Source: Amphiduros pacificus (lineage: Eukaryota; Annelida; Polychaeta; Phyllodocida; Hesionidae). Taken from it: 64,000 nt of DNA. The position numbers and the translations under genes are program-made. The stretch is from positions 42,075,096 to 42,139,095 of the forward strand of contig OX439009.1 in the NCBI GenBank assembly GCA_949316495.1, read 5' to 3'. The notes under the pieces were generated by a model. That model saw nothing but the letters and a program-made list of their open reading frames with translations. It did no database searches and was not told where the DNA came from. Positions 58,501 to 64,000 of the stretch are shown here, piece after piece (the first letter of the stretch is position 1; each line of letters starts with the position of its first letter).

Positions 58501-58688
58501 ACTAATATAAATAAAAGCTTACACTGTTCTGAATATCCGTGTGCTGTCCTGGATACCTTGAGGATGTATCGCTCCAGTATGTCTGTCATCATCTCCAGGG
58601 GTGTGGACTGCACAGCTTGCCATCCTAGCTGCTGACAGAGCTGAGCCACAACTATACGCAGCAGGCTACGCGAGTATGCCAACGACAT
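40415..58688 (-). CDS. TAF3: TAF3, TFIID subunit 3 (nine coding exons, 1070 aa)
   Basis: Subunit of the general transcription factor TFIID; pairs with TAF10 through its histone fold and binds H3K4me3 with its PHD finger. Coding exons: 58688-58523, 52141-51896, 51694-51535, 51327-49716, 48706-48560, 47505-47369, 46635-46107, 42445-42326, 40510-40415. All have AG/GT borders and phases that join to 3213 nt without a stop. The N-terminus MSLAYSRSLLRIVVAQLCQQLGW matches the human TAF3 histone fold (YSRSLLR). The middle is Lys/Ser/Pro-rich and disordered. A KKEKKDKKDK block follows. The C-terminus is a complete PHD finger (WICPAC...CDDCDDWYHWPCVGI...WFCPRC) and a basic tail. Human TAF3 is 929 aa, so this one is longer, mainly in the disordered middle. 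Exon borders are my reading, without transcript data. Confidence 0.93.
40555..42005. repeat. 15-bp minisatellite in TAF3 intron 8, about 95 copies
   Basis: Unit types are CCACCCTGCAGCAAG and CCACTATGTAGCAAG (with CCAGTATGTAGCAAG). The array starts about 45 bp from the acceptor of exon 9. Because 15 is a multiple of three, long frames stay open on both strands (Cys-Ser-Lys-Pro-Pro, Ala-Ser-His and Leu-Leu-Gln-Gly-Gly repeats, up to about 300 codons); none is a gene. From 41280 on, blocks of about 130-190 bp repeat as higher-order units. The intron-sense strand has TTGCTGCAG|G in each unit, an acceptor-like motif. Confidence 0.95.
42326..42445 (-). CDS. TAF3: TAF3 coding exon 8 (PHD finger, first two thirds)
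   Basis: Acceptor ATATTTCAG|GATGAG, donor ATTCAG|GTCAGT, phase 0; 40 codons. It encodes DESGQTIWICPACKMPDDGS and PMIGCDDCDDWYHWPCVGIQ, nearly identical to the human TAF3 PHD (WICPGCNKPDDGSPMIGC). Five zinc-binding Cys and one His are present. Confidence 0.96.
42446..42978. other. TAF3 intron 7, unique part
   Basis: No feature except a short hairpin near 42750-42786 (CGGTCCAGTAAAG ... CTTTACTGGACTG) followed by another copy of the motif, probably a MITE remnant. Confidence 0.4.
42979..46010. repeat. 46-bp minisatellite in TAF3 intron 7, about 66 copies
   Basis: The unit contains CCCCTATCTAGGATACGTAG, GATTGTTGAG and CACCCTGTAGAATGCT. Variants (TATTTAGG, GAATTCTCC, TGTATC, CGGAGG) come in ordered blocks; the GAATTCTCC pairs recur at 690, 874 and 460 bp, all exact multiples of 46. 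On the transcribed strand each unit contains TTCTACAG|G, an acceptor-like motif. Confidence 0.96.
46107..46635 (-). CDS. TAF3: TAF3 coding exon 7 (proline-rich)
   Basis: Acceptor TATTTTCAG|TGTGATAAAG, donor CTCACA|GTAAGT, phase 0. The 176 codons are Pro/Ser-rich (PSPPPSPSPPP, then PPPPPS, then alanine-rich) and end SVSTETVGKLT, which matches human SVVTETVS just before the PHD finger. Frames of 60-130 codons on the other strand and in other registers here are GC-driven shadows. Confidence 0.9.
46727..47379. repeat. 25-bp array of duplicated 5' splice sites, TAF3 intron 6, about 26 copies
   Basis: On the transcribed (minus) strand the unit is ATACCTAGACT|GTAAGTATG plus CAAAT. The copy nearest exon 6 is the real exon end and donor; the array overlaps the last 10 nt of the exon. 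Almost every copy keeps CTGTAAGT intact. Confidence 0.95.
47369..47505 (-). CDS. TAF3: TAF3 coding exon 6
   Basis: Acceptor AACTTTTAG|ATGAAAG; encodes MKEEGGTPAIPKLTFKFGGG...PPKVEPIPRL with donor CCTAGACT|GTAAGT, phase 2. The IPKLTFKFGG stretch parallels human IPRLTLRVGAG. The last 10 nt of the exon and its donor are the seed of the 25-bp array next to it; reading past the donor gives CTG TAA, an immediate stop. Confidence 0.88.
47636..48440. repeat. 59-bp minisatellite in TAF3 intron 5, about 13-14 copies
   Basis: On the transcribed strand each unit carries CTCACCATCAAG|GTGTAG. The first 14 nt (CTCACCATCAAGGT) equal the end of exon 4 plus its GT. The rest is ATTCAGATTCCTCC and CATTATCACTCCATTA. 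The same CTACACCTTGATGGTGAGAA stretch occurs once at the far end of the intron 4 array (about 48928), linking the two arrays. Confidence 0.92.
48560..48706 (-). CDS. TAF3: TAF3 coding exon 5 (Lys/Asp/Glu-rich)
   Basis: Acceptor ATTTTAAG|ATGTCAGG, donor AAAAAG|GTGAAT, both phase 0; 49 codons. It encodes a highly charged KKEKKKKKNKDKDRDRD-type tract equivalent to the long Lys/Glu/Asp block of vertebrate TAF3. The ATG at its start is internal methionine, not an initiator. Confidence 0.88.
48885..49740. repeat. 94-bp array of duplicated exon end plus donor, TAF3 intron 4, nine copies
   Basis: Copies of the CCTACCTT donor signature are at 48962, 49056, 49140, 49241, 49335, 49429, 49523, 49617 and 49711 (the real one), mostly 94 bp apart. 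On the transcribed strand each has TAACAAGGACCAGAAACTC, ACCATTAAG|GTAGGC, i.e. the last 27 nt of exon 4 (codons NKDQKLTIK), then intron sequence ending TAAACATATTGATTG. Confidence 0.95.
49716..51327 (-). CDS. TAF3: TAF3 coding exon 4 (disordered Ser/Pro/Lys-rich middle)
   Basis: Acceptor TTCTTTCAG|GATTTT; 537 codons. It holds repeated acidic segments around I-D-x-V-I/L-x-S (DDTIDNVLKS, SNTIDYVISQ, EDTIDNVIKS), paralleling human DASIDEVV and EASIDAVI, so the exon is modular. SPKSPKQAKSPGRSKTKSPK resembles the human SPGRSKSPKSPK tract. The end is NKDQKLTIK|GTAGGC. The final 27 nt with the donor are tandemly copied into the following intron. Confidence 0.92.
51535..51694 (-). CDS. TAF3: TAF3 coding exon 3 (nuclear localisation-type region)
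   Basis: Acceptor GGTTGTAG|AGGAGATT, donor CCAAG|GTAGAT, phase 2. The correct frame encodes EEIVVSQGRGAEPSG ... EKRPAPSPSGETPPSKKPR; the KRP...KKPR pair parallels human GKRPLDSPE...KRPR. A longer open frame in another register (51729-51403) is not the coding one. Confidence 0.82.
51896..52141 (-). CDS. TAF3: TAF3 coding exon 2 (rest of histone fold)
   Basis: Acceptor TTTTTCAG|TCTGC; encodes CRTEPNLDDLGLTFQDLNIS then LDELLDYVRSVEPVPF, matching human RTDPILDDVGEAFQLMGVS and the following IHNIEPVTFP. Donor GGACG|GTCAGT, phase 1. The opposite-strand open frame here is a shadow. Confidence 0.9.
53169..55251. mobile_element. TA-flanked composite DNA element, copy 1, 2.1 kb
   Basis: Bounded by CCGTATTTACTCGTG and its near complement CACGAGTAAATAAGG with TA on both sides (53167-53168 and 55252-55253). 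Each end is itself a MITE of about 215-235 bp with inverted ends (53169-53400 and about 55036-55251). The 1.6 kb between them is built of shuffled direct and inverted copies of one module (CCTTTATTTATCATTTAAAA, CGCAATTAAAATCGAT, CACGTGTGAAAGCATTTCTG). Confidence 0.75.
55629..58089. mobile_element. TA-flanked composite DNA element, copy 2, 2.5 kb
   Basis: Same design and ends as copy 1 (TA at 55627-55628 and 58090-58091). Terminal MITEs are about 55629-55860 and 57876-58089. The middle is about 2 kb, with more copies of the TTTAAAACGCAATTAAAATC module in both orientations. Similarity to copy 1 is high at the ends and rearranged in the middle. No transposase. Confidence 0.75.
58523..58688 (-). 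CDS. TAF3: TAF3 coding exon 1 (histone-fold start)
   Basis: The ATG at 58688 gives MSLAYSRSLLR, aligned with human MCESYSRSLLR. A 3' splice site TTTCAG|ATTAACT lies 7 nt before it (AG at 58697-58696), so the 5' UTR is probably spliced. Donor is CAGT|GTAAGC, phase 1. Confidence 0.92.
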
Positions 58689-59884
58689 AGTTAATCTGAA
58701 ATTATAGAACACACACATAAAAATGGATGGAACTGTCAATAAAAGAATGATAAATCATATCAGTATGAATTAATCTGGGTATGATATCGCAATCTTTGAG
58801 GAAAAAATGAAAAAATAAATTTTGCGGTTAAGTTAAAAGGTTGAGGCAACAATAATACCCTGAGAATGTCTTCATCACTGCTTCAAAAATGCGAAATGTG
58901 AAGTGATATGTCATGCAGCAGATATGGGAGCAGAAAGTAAGAATTGTTTGACATAATAGCCCTAATCTACCTAGGTTATGCAAAAAGAAAATATTATATC
59001 TAATCAAATATAAAATCAATGTCTCATACAGATATTTTCAATTGTCTGAATGAGATTTACACCTAGCCTTGAATCTGAACTATTATCACTTCTGAAAAAT
59101 AATTGTGAAATGTTTTAATGACCCCATATCAAACTGTTAAATTTTAGTCCAGTCAAATTAGCCAGTCAAACAAGGACATCATCACATGTTCACACAGTTG
59201 AATGTATGAAAGAAATAAACCCTTTTAACATGCTTCTAAAGGCATGATAATATTTTCTTAATAAACAGGTTTTATGGAGGAAAAATGAAACTTCCATTTA
59301 TCAAAATGTTCTACAGTCATCTGAACATTGGCTTTGCTGAGTAAACTTATCAGACTCAACATTGGCCTGAGCATTGCAAATTTATTTGTAGTTTAAAATC
59401 CATAGTTTAATCTTGAAGTTGTCAGCGAATGTATTTATAGTTCCTCAACATTGAAACCTAGGAACTGTTTATTTGTTTAATCTATGGTGGCCATAATCAT
59501 TTGCTTGATGTTCACATCGTGAAGAACTTATCATATGAAAGGACCAACTAAAACTGGTCCAACTCAACCAATCATTTAGCATTTTGATCAGAAAAAGTCT
59601 GAATAATAATCGCACAAAAGCAACCATGTAATTTTTAATATATTACTTTGCTGTTTCTACTGATATGCATAATTATTGGGGTGAGAAAATGTCGATTTTG
59701 ATCTAGGTGTTTGTTAAGGCAGTGAAAGATATGCCAATTGTTGGGCACCAACAAAAAAAATGTTCATCATAAATTATGCAACATTATGCTGCTAAATTTC
59801 ATAAAAGCAATGTCTCTGACTATGTATACATGGACTGAACTATGTGAGGTCAGAGCTATATAAATGTCAGTCATTTAAGCAGAT

Positions 59885-60050
59885 GAATACTCTCCACAGC
59901 AGATCCAGGATTTATACCTGGCACTGCAAGTAAACGGCATATTCAACTCTTTGGTTGAGTGCCCAGAGGCCGAACCCAGTGCAGCCAGGACACAATGAGT
60001 AAAATATTTCATCACATGGGGTAACATGGCCAATTGGTGTCATTATAAGA
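59885..60050 (-). repeat. Dispersed repeat copy B
   Basis: The reverse complement parallels 1-157 (CAATTGGCCAT, TTTACTTGCAG, GGATCTGCT). The two copies share perhaps 70% of positions by eye. The family is unknown. Confidence 0.55.
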
Positions 60051-60581
60051 AAGTGAGTAGAACAAGGATTGAGATTTTAGTGACACATGTACCAATATAG
60101 TCAGACAAAAATAATCAGCAGGGGATGGACCACTATTCCTCAAGGGAGGAGGAGGAAAACAAATCTTGACTTTTTCTTCTTGTGCAAAGCTTATATGTCA
60201 GGCCTCAGCATGAACTGGCTGAAATAGTGTTGTAAGTGATGTAAAAACCCTGAACAAATTGATATGAATGGTACAACCTTTCAACCAGATATTTCAGATA
60301 TACTCCCCTCCCACATTACAGATCGTCCATTCTAAATTACTTTTGAACATAAGAAATTGGCATGAGCATGTGTACGGTACTCACATGCTAATGTGCAGAC
60401 TAACTCTGTGCAAAGAACAACGTATTGTTGCAGAGATAAAGGTAGATGACTCTACCTCGCCATGCAGAGTAGCAGATGAACACTGACAGGAATATGTATT
60501 CAAACCACAAATAGGAAAATAACACTGAAATGGTTTAAATCTCCTGAAATCTTCAAGAAAGCAATTATATCCCAAAGACCT

Positions 60582-60950
60582 TTACTCAACCTTCACACTA
60601 AACTTTGTCAAACTCAAAGTTCTTGTGATATCGAAGAGTAAATTGTAGGCACCCTCTTTGATATTTCCTGGGCACATATTGAAATTCCTTCTTACAAATA
60701 ACAGTACTTGATTTGCTTTGCAGACAATGTTGTTGATATGTTCATCCCATTTCATATTTATTTGGAGCTCAACCAAGGTAGGGATGATGTTCAACATGTT
60801 GCAAGATGTGACCATTTAATGTATATTTTCTTGTATCAAGAGTTTGTTTTTTTTCTTGCTGCTCAGGGTGTAGCATTTCTGAGCACTGAAGTCCATTTGC
60901 CACTCACTTGACCATTCCTCCAGTATATTTAGGTCTTCTTGCAGTTTTAC
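60582..60950 (-). pseudogene. Decayed LINE reverse-transcriptase fragment
   Basis: On the minus strand LQEDLNILEEWSSEWQMDF is followed in the same direction by MKWDEHINNIVCKANQVLLF and VRRNFNMCPGNIKEGAY. This is the characteristic region after the YADD motif in jockey-superfamily LINEs (W...W.M.F...KC, then WxxHI...KAN..L.F.RRN). An in-frame stop lies between the two parts. It is a third LINE lineage, distinct from those at 26.7-34 kb. Confidence 0.75.
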
Positions 60951-61067
60951 TGCATGTCAACATGTCAACATGCTTGTCTAAAAACTTTACAAAAATGTAC
61001 TGGAGTTCTGTACACTGAAATCAACTTAAAATGATGCACAAAGCAAATCCGCATGTTTAGTACTTAC

Positions 61068-61205
61068 ACTTCATCGATGTCGATGTTCTTGGTTCTTCGT
61101 AGTAATATTTTCTGATTATCTGATGACTATTTCATACGTTTTACTGTCCATATTTAACCATTTTAGTTAAAGTTGTACTGCAAACATCAACTTGGCGGCC
61201 ATACT
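61068..61205 (-). other. TAF3: Candidate TAF3 5' UTR exon
   Basis: On the minus strand a stretch beginning near GGCATCAAGTATGGCCGCC runs to ATCGATGAAGT|GTAAGTA, a full-consensus donor (GT at 61067-61066). It lies just downstream of a CG-rich NRF-1 site. It would splice to the acceptor at 58696. This is inference from the splice pair; an ATG inside it opens no long frame. Confidence 0.45.
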
Positions 61206-61217
61206 TGATGCCGGTTG

Positions 61218-61229
61218 TGCGCACGCGCA
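61218..61229. promoter_or_regulatory. NRF-1 site in a putative bidirectional promoter
   Basis: TGCGCACGCGCA is a perfect match to the palindromic NRF-1 consensus YGCGCAYGCGCR. It sits in a small CG-rich patch (about 61190-61250) within AT-rich DNA, between TAF3 running left and ARL6 running right. NRF-1 sites are typical of TATA-less housekeeping promoters. Confidence 0.6.
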
Positions 61230-61259
61230 CGGTACGAACCGCATGGGTTTGTGGGATAG

Positions 61260-61823
61260 ATTCTTCTGTAGAAGAAACTCAAGTGTTGTATTTTGGTGAT
61301 ATTATTCACGTATTCAGCAATAACTACGGTCAGTATATTTATACAAGTTCTAGGTCGTGTCAGAGATTATATGTAGAGCATATATAAATTCAACATTGAA
61401 AGATTTAAGTGAAATTTGCTCGATAAACTGTCGTAACTCTGGGACAAAATGGCGTGGCGTCCTTGGATGCAACACACTCAGACATGCAAGTGTACTTTCT
61501 ACAGACAGCCAGGTACCCACCATGACAGGTGGTCAGTCGTTTCATCATCATGACCTATTGTGCATGTTTTGATCACAAAATGTTTGTGGTTTGATGGGAA
61601 GAGCATAGCCAAAGGTATGCAGAGGTAATATCTGGCCAAAATTGAACAGTGATAGAAACAAGCACTCGTCAACTAGCCAAGTATGCAAGGCTGGTACTAA
61701 ATCCAATTGGCTAGTACTAAATTAGCCTTTTTCGTGTTAAATTTAATCATTCACTCATCAAAAATCACGTGTTGGCGAGTACTGCTGAAAATCTACATAT
61801 TGTTTTGTATTCCTATGATTATG
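61260..61823. other. No feature recognised
   Basis: May include a 5' UTR exon of the ARL6-like gene (a donor-like CTACG|GTCAGT lies near 61327), but nothing decides it. Confidence 0.3.
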
Positions 61824-61825
61824 TA

Positions 61826-62042
61826 CAGCCAACAACAACTGACCTGCGGACGACAACAGAGCTGCGGTTCCATTTTCAAAGCCTTGAAAGTACATCTGTA
61901 CTTTTGAAAATATTCGCATCAGGTCATGCTCTGACACCTGCATGTGTGCCAACAAGGTAAAATGGAGTGATAAACATCGGTAATCAACTGATAATCTGAA
62001 ACGCAGCTCTGCTGTCATCCGCAGCTCTGTTGTTGTCGGCTG
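61826..62042. mobile_element. TA-flanked MITE, 217 bp
   Basis: CAGCCAACAACAACTGACCT on the left pairs imperfectly with the right end, whose reverse complement starts CAGCCGACAACAACAGAGCT. TA lies on both sides (61824-61825 and 62043-62044). It is about 22 bp from the next MITE. Confidence 0.65.
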
Positions 62043-62064
62043 TAACTGTTATATGATGTACTTA

Positions 62065-63311
62065 TACCCAAAGCCATCGTCAAAAAAGACTTAAAATCCA
62101 CTGTTTCCAGAAACATCACGCACTGCCCATCCAATTTAACTCACAACTCCAGTAGAACTCGACTTCCGGCAACTAACAATCAAACAATTATGTTCCCTTT
62201 AAGTGAACATAAGATGTCAGTCTTGTTTGAAAATATTTCTTTGTCTTTTCTTGATCTCAGCATCGTTTCGCCATTGTTTACGAGTTTGCGCAAAGACGTG
62301 AAAGTGGGTCAGTTTATTCACGGGAGTGACAGCAACGATCTGAAGCTCAACAACGTTGTGGTGCTTCTGACATCACAGGAAGATTCTCCCTTTGTGTTTC
62401 CATGACATCATAACTTGGACTCTTCTGAATGTCATTTCACGTTGTCAGGTGTGATATCGGGTAAAAAACTGAAGAAAAAACACTACAGATTACCCCCAGA
62501 TTTGCATTTACAGACATTATGATTGGGAAAGATAGTGGCACGGGTCAGAACTGCAACAGTCAATCGCCAGAGGTCGAGTTTAATTAGTAGGTAAACTTCA
62601 ATATGATGGGCAGTGCGTGTTGTTTCCAGAAACAGTGGATTTCAAGTCTATTTTGCCGATGTCTTTGGGTTAGGGCATCACACCGGTACGCGATATTATC
62701 GATATACCGGTATACAGACATCGATACGATAACCGGTATTGTCATACTGCTGCTTCGATATATTAGTTGTATCGAATTGGGCCCTCATATCATCATAATA
62801 ACACAGATTTTTTACTCGATATTTTACGCATCGCAAGTTTTTTTAATCTTTCAAATGTAAATACGACGACTGAGGGATCCATCATTGCGCAATATATTAA
62901 TATTTCAATGGGAATCAATACGTTGTGGCAGCTCTCCAATCGTTTTCGTGCCAAAAATAAGAGCTTCTCCCCGTCACTTCCGGTTTTCGAAATGACGAAC
63001 TCGTGTTGCGTATGCATATTTAAGCATTGTTAAATTCACATTTTCTCCGATTTGAGCAAGATATACACTTATTAATAAGAGGCGGACTACTGTTGACACG
63101 TAGAATATTTCTGTGTGTATTTTAAGCCGAAGATATTAAATATATCGCCGTTTGGGGAGCTTGCACCCGGACCTATAAAGACAGTCAATTATTCTTCTAT
63201 TTCGGTTCAGTGATATCGATATGTTTCGATATGTATCGAATATTGATAAATCATCGATACATATCGTATCGTATCGATGAAATCCAACGATATGATGCCC
63301 TACTTTGGGTA
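62065..63311. mobile_element. TA-flanked MITE, copy 2, interrupted by a hAT-like element
   Basis: Same family as 32055-32662 (TACCCAAAG ends, high similarity along about 600 bp). TA duplications lie at 62063-62064 and 63312-63313. The right tip, CTTTGGGTA at 63303-63311, is separated from the body by the 632-bp insert at 62671-63302. Confidence 0.82.
62671..63302. mobile_element. hAT-like MITE, 632 bp, with 8-bp target duplication
   Basis: Ends TAGGGCATCA and TGATGCCCTA, with perfect 8-bp direct repeats CTTTGGGT outside (62663-62670 and 63303-63310). An 8-bp duplication is the hAT hallmark. Subterminal regions are rich in ATCGATA/CGATACGATA motifs. The interior (about 62878-63140) is shared with the composite elements of TAF3 intron 1 (CATTGCGCAATATATTAA, CCAATCGTTTTCG, CCCGTCACTTCC). 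Confidence 0.82.
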
Positions 63312-63313
63312 TA

Positions 63314-63916
63314 GGTAAGATGGTGTGAGCAGATTTAGAGGAAATAAATCAGTGTGTGCAAATATTCATTATGTCTTGGTTCCCAATTTATTTAATGAGT
63401 TTTCACAAATTCTATTAGCTATCACTGCTATATCACTGAGTAGTCAAGGAAGCTTCCATTTTGAATAACATGACAAATATCAGCCGTGGTGACAAATTCA
63501 GTATTTAACTTGCATTTTGATTGGTGGAAATTATCATTTGCTCAAGTCTGCTGTGTGATTTAAATTATCATTTATTAAACAATTTGCAGGCATTTCCAGA
63601 AAATATTCAGAAACATTACAAAAAAAGCAATTAATAATAAACAAAGCTATATGACTATTTGCCTATGTTCTTTTTAAACATCAAAACATTTTGAAGACAA
63701 GAAACAAATTTTAGGCTGAAGATTGCAGCACATATGGAATTAATGAAGAGGGCATATATAATAAATAATAATGATAATTAGGTTATTTTCTTATTGGCAG
63801 TGAAAAAGATGACATATACATGTATATATCAATGTTTATGCCCTTGTTATTTCTTTGAAGGTTGATGGTGTGTCCGGTTTATTAATATCAGCACAGACTT
63901 TTCCAATAAATTCAAC
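63314..63916 (+). other. 5' flank / 5' UTR of the ARL6-like gene
   Basis: A 3' splice-like tract TTATTTCTTTGAAG|GTTG (AG at 63859-63860) lies 56 nt before the ATG, so the coding exon may start there with spliced UTR. Nothing else is seen. Confidence 0.35.
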
Positions 63917-64000
63917 ATGAGCTTCTTCAGAAGGATAGCAGAGTTTTTTGGGGTTAGGAACAAGGAAGCAAATTTAGTTATTGTTGGATTGGACAATAGT
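63917..64000 (+). CDS. ARL6: ARL6-like small GTPase, first 28 codons (cut by window end)
   Basis: MSFFRRIAEFFGVRNKEANL then VIVGLDNS. The amphipathic N-terminal helix with paired aromatics, then K-E-A-N/V, then the GLDNS that leads into the P-loop (GLDNSGKTT) match ARL6 (human [32 protein letters not shown]). ARL6/BBS3 is the Arf-family GTPase that recruits the BBSome coat to ciliary membranes. The usual myristoylated Gly2 is Ser here, which is odd for the Arf family, although ARL6 is not strictly dependent on it. Other ARLs usually have GLDNAGKTT, so Ser supports ARL6, but 28 residues cannot settle the subfamily. Confidence 0.7.
   Translation, partial: MSFFRRIAEFFGVRNKEANLVIVGLDNS

Larger units (their letters stand above)
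52142..58522 (-). other. TAF3 coding intron 1, repeat-filled
   Basis: 6.4 kb between the two halves of the histone fold. It contains a hAT-like shell (52791-58345) holding two related 2.1-2.5 kb composite elements. No exon was recognised inside. Confidence 0.7.
58696..61067 (-). other. Probable TAF3 5' UTR intron, mostly unannotated
   Basis: It lies between the acceptor before the TAF3 start and a candidate 5' UTR donor. Apart from a dispersed repeat and a LINE relic listed separately, no feature was recognised. Confidence 0.4.

Overview
This is animal nuclear DNA, most likely from a marine invertebrate. A mollusc or other lophotrochozoan, or an invertebrate deuterostome, would all fit; the sequence does not decide. 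It has spliced genes with GT-AG introns, a Toll-like receptor, the TFIID subunit TAF3, the start of an ARL6-like GTPase, non-LTR retrotransposons, a tRNA-derived SINE, many TIR DNA transposons and a very high load of mini- and satellite DNA. No LTR element or retrovirus-like element was recognised.

Layout: (1) 1-2.8 kb is intergenic, with a piggyBac-like MITE and a possible unidentified exon pair on the + strand. (2) 2838-8611 (-) is a two-exon Toll-like receptor whose TIR domain is split by a 3.2 kb intron, most of it a 44-bp minisatellite. (3) 8766-22454 is a 13.7 kb fold-back DNA transposon: 245-bp unique inverted ends, a perfect 9-bp target duplication, and two converging arrays of a 177-bp satellite. 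(4) 22.8-26 kb holds 19-bp and 47-bp minisatellites. (5) 26.7-34.15 kb is an old LINE (SGNH-esterase ORF1 overlapping an EN-RT ORF2) carrying three nested insertions: a 5'-truncated L2/CR1-like LINE, a TA-flanked MITE and a TTAA-flanked DNA element. (6) 34-39.5 kb holds another TTAA element, a SINE whose tail matches the 3' end of the nearby L2-like LINE, and a 51-bp minisatellite. (7) 40415-58688 (-) is a complete nine-coding-exon TAF3 gene (1070 aa predicted), with a candidate 5' UTR exon near 61.1 kb. Five of its introns contain a minisatellite, and its first coding intron holds a nested stack of DNA elements. (8) 61.2 kb has a perfect NRF-1 site in a CG-rich patch; TAF3 runs left from it, and ARL6 (63917 to window end, +) runs right. 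The gap between them holds nested MITEs.

The three genes are unrelated in function: innate immune receptor, basal transcription factor, ciliary GTPase. What links the window is its repeat biology. In TAF3, two intronic minisatellites are tandem copies of the exon end plus its 5' splice site (introns 4 and 6), and the array in intron 5 shares a short stretch with the same exon 4 donor. Exon coordinates were read by eye from splice consensus, reading-frame continuity and remembered human TAF3 and TLR domain patterns; no alignment or expression data were available.
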